The position numbers and the translations under genes are program-made. A DNA stretch of 64,000 nt, from NCBI RefSeq assembly GCF_044454545.1, contig NZ_JBITDV010000007.1, positions 248,001 through 312,000 of the forward strand. Direction: 5' to 3'. Each line of letters begins with the position of its first letter. The first letter of the stretch is position 1. This DNA comes from Cryptosporangium sp044454545. GTDB lineage: Bacteria > Actinomycetota > Actinomycetes > Mycobacteriales > Cryptosporangiaceae. Positions 32,956 through 41,579 of the stretch are shown in pieces. The notes beneath the pieces were generated by a model, which saw nothing but the letters and a program-made list of their open reading frames with translations, did not search any database and was not told where the DNA came from.

Positions 32956-35889
32956 GTGAGTCAAACGTCCGACACCGTCGTGGCAACACCGGCACCGGAG
33001 CCGTCGTCTGAGGCAACCGCGCCCCCCGCCGAGCCGCGCTGGCAGCGGATCCTCACCGCCGTCGTGGCCGCGACGATCATCGGCTACGCGCTGATCGGCA
33101 TCGGTTCGCCGCTGCTCGGTCTGAAGGTGTTCGCGGCGACCGACATGATCGTCGACAAGGCACCGTACGCGGAGTCGCTGTCCGGCATCGAGCCCAGCAA
33201 CACGTTCCTCAACGACACCGTCGACTCGGTGGTGCCGAACTCGACGCTGTTCGGTGAGCTGTTGCGCGGCGGCCACCTCGCTCTGTGGAACCCGTACCAG
33301 ATCGGCGGCTCGGCGTTCGGCTCGACGCCGAACAACGCGGTCTACAACCCGCTGACGGTTCCTTATTTGATCCTGCCCGGGCAACTGGCGCCCGGATACG
33401 TGAAGCTGCTGGAGATCGTGGTCGCCGCCGGTGCCACGTTCCTGTTCCTGAGGCGGTTCCGGCTCGGACGGGCGGCGGCCGGGCTCGGCGGGCTGATCTA
33501 CGTCGGCAGCGCGTTCATGATCGCCTGGACGAACTGGCCGCAGACCCGGGTCGCGGCATTCATACCGGCGGTGTTCTGGTGCGTCGAGCGGCTGGTCGAG
33601 TCGCGCCGAGCGCGCGACGGGGCACTGCTGTGCCTGGCGGTCGCGGCGATGCTGCTCGGTGGGTTCCCGGCGGTGACCGGGTACACGATCCTGTTCGCCG
33701 GTGCCTACCTCCTGGTGCGGGTTTTCGCCACGTACGGGCGGGCCTGGAAACCGGTCGCGGGCGTCGTTCTGGCCGCTGGTGCCGCGCTCGGCGGCGCGGT
33801 CGCCCTGGCCGCGGTGCAGCTGCTGCCGTTCGTCTCGGCGATGTCCGGCGTCTACATCCGTGGCCGGGGTCAGACGTCCGCCGACCACCTGGCGCCGGTG
33901 ACCGCGCTGACGTCGGTCGTCCCGTGGGCGTTCGGCACGACCGATCCCTACCGCGGGCCGTACTGGTATCTGGGGTCCAACCTGGTCGAAGCGACCATGT
34001 ACATGGGCACGGCCGCGGTGCTGCTGATCCTGGTCGCGGTCGCGCGGCCGCGAGCAGCGGTGGCGCGGCTGCCGCGCGGCGGCTTCACGTTCCTCGTGCT
34101 GTCCCTGTTCCTCGGGCTGACCGTCTCGTACGCCGGTGGCCCGCCGTTGGCCCTGCTCCAGAAGCTGCCGGTGCTGTTCTCCGACAACTACGTCGGCCGC
34201 ATGCGCAGCGTCCTGTGCTTCCTGCTCGCCGTGCTCGCCGCGGTCGGCTTCGACCTGCTCGTCCGTCGTACGGTTTCGTCGGACGCCGAGCCGGCCGGCG
34301 TTCTGTCGCGGCTCCCGTCGCGGGTCTTCGTGGTGTGGCCGGGGCTGGTGTTCGCGGGCGCCGGGCTCATCGGGGTGGGCCTGCTCTGGCGCGGGCGCCG
34401 GGCGGCGGAGATCGCCCACGAGGGTTCTGAAGCGTCGGAACGGGTGAGCTGGTTCGACTCGCAGGTGCTGTGGGCGACGCTGTTCGTGGTGCTGGCCGCG
34501 GCCGCCGTGTACGTGCTGTGGCGCTGGGGGCGGTCGTCGCGGGTGTTCGTGGGCGCGGCGGCGCTGCTGATCCCGGTGCTGGTGATGGTGCAGGCCCTGA
34601 CGTTCGCGGTGCCCTATTGGCCCCGGTCGGACAAGAGCACGTTCTACCCGGTGACCGACGTGCACCGCTTCCTGGAGTCGCACCTCGGCGACGATCGGTA
34701 CGCCTCGGCCGGGACGATGTTCGTCGGGTCGGACTCGTACTACCGGCTCCGGGCGCTGAACGGCCACCAGTTCATCGGTAAGGCCTTCGGCGAGGCGCTG
34801 GACGGCATGCCCGACTGGAACCTCAGCGACCCGCCGACCTACGTCAACTTCCGGCCGGAACTGAAGGCCGCGCAGCAGCCACTCTTCGACCGGCTGGGCG
34901 TCAAGTACTTCGTGACCTCGCCGTGGGATCCGGTGTTCGGCTCGGCGACGCCGGCTCCGGCCTCGTCGGGCTCGGTGACGGTCGGTGGTGACCAGCCGCT
35001 GCGGGTGGCGCTGCCGGGCAGCGGGCCGGTGCGGGGCGTGACGCTGACCGTGACCACGGCGTTCCACCCGACGTCCGACGCGCACGTGACCGTGAGCCTG
35101 CGTGACCCGGCGGGCAAGGAGGTGGCGCGCGCGTCGCGCCAGGTGTTCGCGACCGGGGACGACGAGCGGGGCACGTCGGGCACGTCGTCGGGCGTGGAAA
35201 CGGGGGTGCCGGCCGGCGCCGGGTTCACGATCCCGATCTCGGCCGAGGCCGTGCCGGCCGGAACCGTGCTGACCGCGGTCGTGTCGCAGGACTCGTCGAC
35301 GCCGATGGTCGTGCGCGACTCGGCCGGCGTGGTGCGGCCGAGTGCCGACGGGCTGCGGCTCGTGTACGCCGGGAACGCGGTCGTGTACCAGCGGTTGACC
35401 GCGCTGCCGCGGATCCGGTGGGCGAATCAGGTGGTCGTGGAGCCGTCGGCGACGAAGCGGGTGGCGCTGGTGAACAGCCGGTCGCTGGGCGCGAACCAGG
35501 TCGTGCTGGACTCGGCCGGGCCGGCGGCGACGGCCGGGAGTACGGCGTCGATCTCGGGGCTGAACGATGGCTTGGACACCATCTCGGCGCGGGTGTCCGC
35601 GTCCGGGGCGGGGTATTTGGTCGTGGCGGACGCTCTGCAGACCGACTGGGTGGTCACCGTCGACGGTAAGCCGGCGTCGCTGGTGCCGGCCGACCACGGC
35701 GTCGTGGCGGTCGCGGTGCCGGACGGGGTGCACACCGTGGCGCTGTCGTACCGGACGCCGTACCACCGGGCCGGCACCTACCTGACCGCGGCGACGGCGC
35801 TGGTGCTGGTAGCGGTCTTCGCCGGAGGCTGGTGGCGCGATCGCCGCCGGCGGCGGTCGGACCCGCCCGCGGAGGCCGTAGCGGGGTGA
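32956..35889 (+). CDS. YfhO-family multi-span membrane protein
   Basis: This 977-residue protein has about 12-13 membrane helices in the first 580 residues and a large extracytoplasmic beta-rich C-terminal part (about 620-945) ending in a last helix (about 945-965) and a basic tail. The YfhO features are the FAATDMIVDKAPYAESL loop after the first helix, NPYQIGGSAFGSTPNN and the YVGRMRSVLCFLLAVLAAVGFD region. YfhO-like proteins are thought to be GT-C fold transferases that glycosylate teichoic acids or lipids. The GTG at 32956 is the best start but has no strong ribosome site. It stands alone, divergent from the epimerase. Confidence 0.85.
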   Translation: MSQTSDTVVATPAPEPSSEATAPPAEPRWQRILTAVVAATIIGYALIGIGSPLLGLKVFAATDMIVDKAPYAESLSGIEPSNTFLNDTVDSVVPNSTLFGELLRGGHLALWNPYQIGGSAFGSTPNNAVYNPLTVPYLILPGQLAPGYVKLLEIVVAAGATFLFLRRFRLGRAAAGLGGLIYVGSAFMIAWTNWPQTRVAAFIPAVFWCVERLVESRRARDGALLCLAVAAMLLGGFPAVTGYTILFAGAYLLVRVFATYGRAWKPVAGVVLAAGAALGGAVALAAVQLLPFVSAMSGVYIRGRGQTSADHLAPVTALTSVVPWAFGTTDPYRGPYWYLGSNLVEATMYMGTAAVLLILVAVARPRAAVARLPRGGFTFLVLSLFLGLTVSYAGGPPLALLQKLPVLFSDNYVGRMRSVLCFLLAVLAAVGFDLLVRRTVSSDAEPAGVLSRLPSRVFVVWPGLVFAGAGLIGVGLLWRGRRAAEIAHEGSEASERVSWFDSQVLWATLFVVLAAAAVYVLWRWGRSSRVFVGAAALLIPVLVMVQALTFAVPYWPRSDKSTFYPVTDVHRFLESHLGDDRYASAGTMFVGSDSYYRLRALNGHQFIGKAFGEALDGMPDWNLSDPPTYVNFRPELKAAQQPLFDRLGVKYFVTSPWDPVFGSATPAPASSGSVTVGGDQPLRVALPGSGPVRGVTLTVTTAFHPTSDAHVTVSLRDPAGKEVARASRQVFATGDDERGTSGTSSGVETGVPAGAGFTIPISAEAVPAGTVLTAVVSQDSSTPMVVRDSAGVVRPSADGLRLVYAGNAVVYQRLTALPRIRWANQVVVEPSATKRVALVNSRSLGANQVVLDSAGPAATAGSTASISGLNDGLDTISARVSASGAGYLVVADALQTDWVVTVDGKPASLVPADHGVVAVAVPDGVHTVALSYRTPYHRAGTYLTAATALVLVAVFAGGWWRDRRRRRSDPPAEAVAG

Positions 35890-36017
35890 GCCGCGCGCCT
35901 GGCCGCGGTTGGATGGGTTCGCGGTTGGACGGGTTCCCCGTCGGATGGATCTGCGGCCCGAGGCGCCCGTGGCGGTCGTGGTCTGGCGGCCGTGGCGGGG
36001 TGAGTTCTGGCAGATGA

Positions 36018-36375
36018 CCCGTGGTGAACCGGCCCATGGCGGAGCGGTGATCCAGCCGCGGTGAACCGGCGTATGGCGGTCGGCGGCGGACCGGCCCGTG
36101 GCGGCTGGTGGTGGGACCGGCCGGTGGTGGACCGGTCCGTGGCGGCGCGCGGTGAATCGGCCGTGGTGAGCCGTCCGTGGCGGTCGGTGGTGAACCGGTC
36201 CGTGGTGAACCCGTCCGTGGTGCACCGGTCGGTGGAGTACCGGTGCGCGGCGCACCGGTCGGTGGTGCGCCCACCGGTCCGTGGTGCACCGGCCGTGGTG
36301 AACGGTCCGTGGCGCACCGGCCCGCGGGGCACCGGCTCGCGGCGCGCCGGTTCCGTGGTGCACCGGTCCGTGGCG
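36018..36375. repeat. Degenerate 15-bp tandem array with repeated ACCGGT
   Basis: The 569-base gap between the convergent YfhO and DUF1203 stops contains a run of degenerate 15-base units close to GTGGTGMACCGGTCC. The exact hexamer ACCGGT occurs seven times (36131, 36194, 36224, 36239, 36254, 36273, 36362), several at 15-base spacing. The best region is 36180-36375. A frame exists through it (five codons per unit), but its start has no ribosome site and the composition is extreme. A GC palindromic stretch follows near 36390-36413. The flanks 35890-36017 and 36376-36458 show nothing else. Confidence 0.75.
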
Positions 36376-36458
36376 GCTCTGCGGCGGACTGGCCCGGGCC
36401 GGGGCCGGCCCGGGGGCGGCGGGTCGGGGTTCGCCGTATTGCGGGGGTCGTTGGGTGG

Positions 36459-36908
36459 TTACCGGGTGACTCGGAACATGTAGCAGCCGTAGGCGACGTT
36501 GCGGCTGTGGATCTCGGTGACGTCGGGGTCGGTGAAGATGTCGGCGATCTCGGCCTCGGGGTCGGTGCCGTCGTGCACGCGCGTGGCGCCGTGGATTCGG
36601 CCGCCGGCGTCGTAGGCGCGGAGGACCTGGGGGCGGCCTCGCCAGTCGCTGGGGTAGCCCTGGTCGGCCGGGCCGTCGCAGGGCTCGGCGTGGGCGAAGA
36701 CCGGGCCGCGCTCGCGGTAGGGACCGTCGGGGGTCGGGAGTTCGTACGCGAACAGCAGGAGCCGCTCGCCCGGGTGGGCGTCGCGCAGACAGCAGCGGAG
36801 CGGTTCGCCGCCACCGGCCGTGGTGTGCTCGGCGCCGGCCGACCGGGCGGCGGTGGCGAGGACCTCGGCCGGCAGGGGGCGGACGCGGTACGCGGTGATC
36901 GTTGTCAT
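36459..36908 (-). CDS. DUF1203 domain-containing protein
   Basis: This 149-residue protein matches the DUF1203 family. Recognisable landmarks are EPLRCCLRDAHPGERLLLFAY (about 35-55), ERGPVFAHAEPCD (about 66-78), a central RAYDAGGRIHGATRV and a C-terminal NVAYGCYMFRVTR. It is compact, with conserved cysteines and histidines (CC at 39-40, HAEPC) but no known activity. The ATG at 36908 is the natural start. The gene is 278 bases downstream of the Asp-rich repeat protein gene on the same strand, separated by a hairpin, so it is probably transcribed on its own. Confidence 0.88.
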   Translation of the reverse strand: MTTITAYRVRPLPAEVLATAARSAGAEHTTAGGGEPLRCCLRDAHPGERLLLFAYELPTPDGPYRERGPVFAHAEPCDGPADQGYPSDWRGRPQVLRAYDAGGRIHGATRVHDGTDPEAEIADIFTDPDVTEIHSRNVAYGCYMFRVTR

Positions 36909-36978
36909 GGCAGTGATTTTTCTCGGTTCCGCGCACCCGCGCTGGCGGGAATCGGACCTGTGGACAGCGCCGCGAGTG

Positions 36979-37014
36979 CCGAGGCCCCCGGCGCTGATCG
37001 CGCGGGGGCCTCGG
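36979..37014 (-). terminator. GC-rich hairpin downstream of the Asp-rich repeat gene
   Basis: A perfect 12-bp stem (36979-36990 with 37003-37014) closes a 12-base loop. It lies about 170 bases beyond the stop at 37187 and 71 bases before the DUF1203 ATG on the minus strand, so it may end the upstream transcript. Confidence 0.45.
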
Positions 37015-37060
37015 GGCGTGCAGCTGGGCTGGAGTCAGCTGACGCGGGTCCTGGTGGCGA

Positions 37061-37182
37061 TGCCTTGCGGTGGGGCCGTCCGTCGAGGTGCTCCGGCGGC
37101 GGTGCCCTGCGGTGGCGCTGTCGTGCGGAAACTCAGCCCGTCCGGATCGTGGCTGTGCCCTGCGGTGGCGCTGCCGTGCGGA
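37061..37182. repeat. Three spaced direct repeats of about 28 bp
   Basis: The element GTGCCCTGCGGTGGCGCTGT with its continuation to CGTGCGGA occurs at 37102-37129 and 37155-37182 with 27 of 28 identical bases, and a weaker copy lies at 37061-37080. The copies sit between the Asp-rich repeat gene stop (37187) and the hairpin. No gene is seen in 36909-37186. Confidence 0.65.
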
Positions 37183-37186
37183 GAGT

Positions 37187-37690
37187 TCAGCTGGTGCGGG
37201 TGGTGGCGGCGGTGTCGGGGACGCCGTCGTAGTTGGTGTCGGCGACGGCGGTGTCGGTGTAGCCGTCTCCGTCGGTGTCGGTGGAGGCGTAGTCGACTTG
37301 GCCGTCGTAGTTGGTGTCGGCGATGTAGGTGTCGGCTTTGCCGTCGTAGTTGGTATCGACGACGGCGTGGTCGATGGTGCCGTCTTGGTTGGTGTCGGTG
37401 CCGGTCCAGTCGACGGTGTCGTCGTCGTTGGTGTCGCCGGCGGCGCGGTCGAGGATGCCGTCGCCGGTGGTGTCTTTCCAGTAGGTGTCGGCGTCGCCGT
37501 CGTAGTCGTCGTCGTAGGTGGCGTCGTCGACGATGCCGTCGTGGTTGTAGTCGTGGGCGACGAAGTCGATGACGCCGTCGTTGTTTTGGTCGGCGGTGAT
37601 GGTGACGCTGCCGTCGGCGTTTTCCGAGTAGTTGACGTCGTCGTAGTGTCCGTCGCCGTCGACGTCGACGTTCGTCTCGTAGTCGCTCAT
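37187..37690 (-). CDS. Cytoplasmic-type Asp-rich repeat protein (EF-hand/TSP3-like calcium loops)
   Basis: This 167-residue protein consists almost entirely of about 12 short repeats with acidic loops such as DVDGDGHYDD, DQNNDGVIDF, DTNQDGTIDH, DTNYDGKADT and DTDGDGYTDT. Each has the D-x-D/N-x-D-G-x-x-D calcium-binding loop typical of dockerins, thrombospondin type 3 repeats or EF-hands. There is no signal peptide or anchor, which is unusual for such repeats. The DNA repeats too: the underlying codons use a recurrent segment around GCCGTCGTAGTTGGTGTCGG on the plus strand. The ATG at 37690 has a CAGGAG-like site. The function is unknown; calcium binding is inferred from the loops. Confidence 0.8.
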   Translation of the reverse strand: MSDYETNVDVDGDGHYDDVNYSENADGSVTITADQNNDGVIDFVAHDYNHDGIVDDATYDDDYDGDADTYWKDTTGDGILDRAAGDTNDDDTVDWTGTDTNQDGTIDHAVVDTNYDGKADTYIADTNYDGQVDYASTDTDGDGYTDTAVADTNYDGVPDTAATTRTS

Positions 37691-37806
37691 GCCGTGCTCC
37701 TGGGAATCTCGAGGGGGAGTACTTCCGCGGGGCTCGTCCGGCCTCGCTGTTGAGGAAGACGGTACGGGTGGCGGGGAAGTCCGTTCTCCCGGAAACGTGC
37801 CAACCC

Positions 37807-40800
37807 CTACGACCGGTTCGATTCGCGCGCCCGCTCGACGACCTCTTCCGTGGTGAGAGGGCTCTTCGGGTGATGGCTCAGACACAGCGGCGTCTTGACC
37901 TTGACGAACTGCGACCCCTCGGGAGCCGCGTAGAACTCGCCGGTGCGCATCCGTCCGACGTCCGGGACCGCGCCGCCCTTTGCCTTGGCCATCTCCTGCG
38001 CCGCGCTGATCTGCACCGGCGAGTTGAGCAGCCCGAAGAACTGGGTCGCCGCGTTGCCCGGGATGCGGTTGTGCAGCCCCTTCGGCGCCTGGGTGGCGAA
38101 GACGAGCCCGAGCCCGTACTTCCGGGCCTGGGACGCCAGCGCCAGCGTGCTCTGGGTACACGCGGTCATCGCGCCCGACGGGGCGAGCGTCTGCGCCTCG
38201 TCCATCACGAACAGGCCGCCGAGCGGCCGGTCGCCGGCCGGGTTCTTCTTCACCCAGGCGAACAGCGCCATCTGCAACTGGTTGACGAAGCTCTGCCGTT
38301 GCTCGTCCGACGGCAGCCCGACCAGGCTGATCACCGACACGCGGGCCCGCTTGCCGGGCGCGGGCGTCAGCAGGACGCCCGGGTCGACCGGCGCGCCCGC
38401 GCCCCCGAACAGCGGATCGTTGACGACGGCCGCATTCAGGTCCTGCGCGAGGTCGGCAGCGATCTTGTCGGCGTTCTCCAGCCGGCTGGCGTCCTCCGGG
38501 AACGCGGCCAGGACGCCGATGAACTCCCGCAGCGTCGAGAATCCGCTGCGTGCGAAGAACTGCAGCGCCTCGGTGAGCACCGCCCGCGCACGGACGGACC
38601 TCGCGGCGCCCCCGTCGGCCCGCGCCCGCGGGGCCAGCGTCGCCACGGCGGCGTCGATGGCGGCGTCGAACTCGTCCGGGTCGTCCCGGACGCTCGCGAA
38701 GTCGGGCAGCGGCTGGAAACTCAGCGCCCGACCGGCCTGGCGCCGTGGCGTCCACACCACGACGTCGGTGCCGCTCAGGTAGTCGGCGGCCTTGCCCGCG
38801 TCCCCGTCGCCCCACCCCGAGGGCGGCTCCGGCCAGGCGTCGCCGAGGCGGGCGAGGTCGTTGTTCGGATCCAGGACGATCGACGAGACGCCCTGCAGCG
38901 CGCACTCCTCGACCAGGCGCCGGATCAGCACGGTCTTGCCCGAGCCCGATCCCGCGAAGATCGCGGTGTGCTTGCGCAGCGCCTCCAACTCGACGCTCAA
39001 CGGCTCACCGTTGTCGATCGCTCGTCCCACGACCAGTGTCGGAACACTGGGCGCGGGCCGGCGGTGCCGGCCATGCTGAGCGTCCACCGGCGAGCTGCCC
39101 GGTTTGCCGTCCGAGCCGCCCGCCGAGAGATCGGAGAGCGCCTCGCGGAGAAACTCGACGCGCTCGCTCGGCCGACGACTTTCGAGCCAGGCCTCGAGAT
39201 GGTTCGGGCTTTCCTCGAGTAGCACCTTCAGGGCGGTGAGCACCTGGAGATCAGCCGGCGTGACCTTGAGGGTGCGTCCCCCGGCGTGTTCGAACTCGTC
39301 CAGCGCGATGCGGGTCTTCGTGCCCTTCTTCGCCTTCCACTCCGCGTTCCTGAGCAGGAAAAGACGTCGCTTGGGCATTTGCTGGGAAAGGCCCGACATC
39401 ATGCAGGCCATGCGGATCCGCGCCAGGGCAGCGTTGGGATGATCGGCGCCGATCGCGCGGAAGGCCCAGTGCGCCTCGTCCTCGGTCTTCTCGTCGAGGG
39501 TCATCCGCAGACGGGCGTGCAGCGGGGGCTTCACACCGGGCATCGGGTCGTACGAGAACAGCTTCTCGGTGTCTTCCTTCTCCAGAATCCAGGCTTCCAG
39601 ACCGGCGTTGAGCAGCCGGGGCACGAGCGTGTCTTCGGTGGACGGCTCCAGTGCGTCGGAGACGTCGGCGGAGCCGATGAGCTGCTCGAATCGGTTGTCG
39701 AGCGCGGCCATCACATCCGTCGGCGGCGGATTGTGCGTACCGTCGGTGATCGTCTCGGCGAGGGCCGTCAGTTCCCTCACCTGTCCGCGATCGACGCACG
39801 CCCGGATGTGCTTGTCGACGATCTTCAGCAGTTCCCGCGGCGTGAACTCGGCGGCTCCCTGGAAGGCGGAGGGGGCGATCGGCCACGTGGGGTAGGACGG
39901 CGTGAAGCCGATCCGGTCGTAGTACCGCTCGAACCGCTTGGTGATCAGAGTCCGAGCGAAGTCCTCGGTCGGGATCGTCTGCAGGTGCGGCGCGAGCCGG
40001 AAGCGGTCCTGCGTGGTGTCGATGGCCTCTTCGGCGATGAGCGTCCAGGTCGTCGGACTGCAGGTCAGAACAGTGAGCGTCCGACGGGTGTTCTCGCGGA
40101 GGGCCATCAGCCCTTCGGCGATCTGATCCAATGCGATGTTGCGAACGGCTTTGTGGCCGGGAGGTTCGTCCCCCGCGCTGCTCGATGCGGCGATCACGAT
40201 CGGGTCGATCTGATCGACGCCGATGACGGTCGGGCCCGTCAACGCGAGGAGCCGGGACAGGTCGCGGACGATCAGCCGCGCATCCTTCACGTGCTTGCCG
40301 ATGCCCCATGCGGCGCCGTCGCCGGTTTCGTCGGCGTGCGAGTGCAGGAAGTTCTGGCCGATGTCCTGGGTCTCCAGATCGGCGGAACCGTACAGAACGA
40401 GCGCACGTGCCGTGTCTTGACAATCCCGGGCGATCTGGCCGTCGACGTTCTGGAGCGCGCGAATGAACGCCGTGAGTGCCGGTGGGGTGAGCGGCTCGTC
40501 GCCGAGGATCTGGGGCAGTAGACCGGGTGCCAACCCACCTTCGTCCGCCAGCCGCATCAGCAATGCCCGTCGCTGGGGCATCCGGCGCTTCACCCTGCGG
40601 GTCAGGCCGTCGAGGATCGACACCACCGCACTCGGCCAGAACGCGGTGGGGTCGACGAGGCTGAGCAGGAAGAAGTAGCCGTCGCGATCCTGGATCTGGT
40701 CGCGGAGCCACCCCATCAGATGAGTTTTTCCGGTGCCCCGCTGGCCCTGGATGACGACGCCGATCGGGCTGCCTCCGTCGCTCTCGGCGGCATCGTCCAA

Positions 40801-40935
40801 GCCGTAGAGCACGGCGTCGATAGCACGCTGGTGCATGCCGTCGACGTGGAACGGGTTGGGATTCCAGACGTCGTCCGGAGTCGGCGCGAAATGGATCCGA
40901 ACCGAGCGGAGCGCTCGGAGCTCGACGTCGCTCAT
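37807..40935 (-). CDS. Double P-loop HerA/FtsK-like ATPase of a putative defence operon
   Basis: This 1042-residue protein carries two ATPase modules. The N-terminal AAA/STAND-like one has Walker A GQRGTGKT (64-71) and Walker B-like VIGVDQID (237-244). A middle region (about 430-610) is helical and of unknown type. The C-terminal module is HerA/VirB4-like: Walker A AGSGSGKT (661-668), SIVLDPNNDLARLG (about 685-698), Walker B LFVMDEAQT (908-916) and sensor-like VFATQAP (945-951) before a NSPVQISAAQE segment. HerA-like ATPases are hexameric DNA translocases that often feed DNA to a nuclease. The ATG at 40935 overlaps the preceding gene by 4 bases, and the DUF559 nuclease-like gene is in the same operon. 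I infer that it is the motor/sensor of an anti-phage or DNA-processing complex. Confidence 0.85.
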   Translation of the reverse strand: MSDVELRALRSVRIHFAPTPDDVWNPNPFHVDGMHQRAIDAVLYGLDDAAESDGGSPIGVVIQGQRGTGKTHLMGWLRDQIQDRDGYFFLLSLVDPTAFWPSAVVSILDGLTRRVKRRMPQRRALLMRLADEGGLAPGLLPQILGDEPLTPPALTAFIRALQNVDGQIARDCQDTARALVLYGSADLETQDIGQNFLHSHADETGDGAAWGIGKHVKDARLIVRDLSRLLALTGPTVIGVDQIDPIVIAASSSAGDEPPGHKAVRNIALDQIAEGLMALRENTRRTLTVLTCSPTTWTLIAEEAIDTTQDRFRLAPHLQTIPTEDFARTLITKRFERYYDRIGFTPSYPTWPIAPSAFQGAAEFTPRELLKIVDKHIRACVDRGQVRELTALAETITDGTHNPPPTDVMAALDNRFEQLIGSADVSDALEPSTEDTLVPRLLNAGLEAWILEKEDTEKLFSYDPMPGVKPPLHARLRMTLDEKTEDEAHWAFRAIGADHPNAALARIRMACMMSGLSQQMPKRRLFLLRNAEWKAKKGTKTRIALDEFEHAGGRTLKVTPADLQVLTALKVLLEESPNHLEAWLESRRPSERVEFLREALSDLSAGGSDGKPGSSPVDAQHGRHRRPAPSVPTLVVGRAIDNGEPLSVELEALRKHTAIFAGSGSGKTVLIRRLVEECALQGVSSIVLDPNNDLARLGDAWPEPPSGWGDGDAGKAADYLSGTDVVVWTPRRQAGRALSFQPLPDFASVRDDPDEFDAAIDAAVATLAPRARADGGAARSVRARAVLTEALQFFARSGFSTLREFIGVLAAFPEDASRLENADKIAADLAQDLNAAVVNDPLFGGAGAPVDPGVLLTPAPGKRARVSVISLVGLPSDEQRQSFVNQLQMALFAWVKKNPAGDRPLGGLFVMDEAQTLAPSGAMTACTQSTLALASQARKYGLGLVFATQAPKGLHNRIPGNAATQFFGLLNSPVQISAAQEMAKAKGGAVPDVGRMRTGEFYAAPEGSQFVKVKTPLCLSHHPKSPLTTEEVVERARESNRS

Positions 40936-41579
40936 GAGCCCTCGATCGCGATCAGGTGCTTCTTCTGGTTGCCGATGACGACCGCGGACTCACCGCCGTC
41001 GGCGAGCGACTTCTTGTTCGTCTCCGTGGAGTACGTGACGTCCGGAGCGGAGTTCAGCGCGACCAGCGCCGCGTCCACGTCCGCTCGGGGTAGGCCGGCG
41101 AGCTGCTCACGCAGGGCCGACAGAAGTACCCAGCCGTTCGGTTTCTTGGTGATCTGCCAGTAGGCGGCCCGGAGACGATCCGCCAGGTCGACTTGGGCGG
41201 TCTCGGCTTCCACGACGTCGGCATCCGCGTCGGCCGCCTGGAAGATGTCGAACAAGCGAAGGTCGTTGCGAGTGAGATAGCGATGCAACTGGGCGTTGAT
41301 CGTCGCCGTCGCGGCCTGCCCGAGAATGCTCTTGGGCAGTACACCGAGCAGTTCGTCGCGGGCCCGCGCCCAACCGTCGTCGAGCACCTCGTGCGTCAGC
41401 GATCGCCCGACCTTCGTCGTTCGGACGAGCTTCCGATCGTTGAGCCCGCGCCATCCGTCGCCGGTGATCGCCACGCCGAAGCGGGCGGTGAGATCGGGGT
41501 TGGCGACCGAAGGCTCCGCGACGGCGACGAGCAGCAGAAGTGCCGCCCGCTCCACCGGCTTCAAGGCGTCATTCGACAT
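40932..41579 (-). CDS. Winged-helix-like adaptor of the HerA/DUF559 operon
   Basis: I do not recognise a named family in this 215-residue protein. The N-terminal part (about 5-75) looks like a winged helix: LKPVERAALLLLVAVAEPS, then TARFGVAITGDGWRGLNDRKLV and RTTKVGRSLTHEVLDDGW. A second similar unit may lie at about 133-212 (LADRLRAAYWQITKKPNGWV, then LREQLAGLPRADVDAALVAL and a beta-wing YSTETNKKSLAD). A helical linker with TINAQLHRYLTRNDLRLFDIF separates them. The ATG at 41579 overlaps the nuclease-like stop by 11 bases, and its stop overlaps the ATPase ATG by 4. It is probably the DNA- or partner-binding component. Confidence 0.75.
   Translation of the reverse strand: MSNDALKPVERAALLLLVAVAEPSVANPDLTARFGVAITGDGWRGLNDRKLVRTTKVGRSLTHEVLDDGWARARDELLGVLPKSILGQAATATINAQLHRYLTRNDLRLFDIFQAADADADVVEAETAQVDLADRLRAAYWQITKKPNGWVLLSALREQLAGLPRADVDAALVALNSAPDVTYSTETNKKSLADGGESAVVIGNQKKHLIAIEGS

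Noticed and set aside
36018..36375. Possible CRISPR array
   Set aside because: The units are contiguous and degenerate at 15 bases with no unique spacers, and no cas gene is in the window.
36061..36483. A 140-codon plus-strand frame through the 15-bp array
   Set aside because: There is no ribosome site, the translation is only low-complexity VVHRS-like units, and it runs antisense into the DUF1203 gene.
31837..36936. A 1699-codon open frame on the minus strand that extends far upstream of the epimerase-like protein
   Set aside because: Only the last 337 codons look like protein; the rest is antisense to the YfhO gene and the tandem array and is Arg/Pro/His-rich, typical of GC-driven shadow frames.
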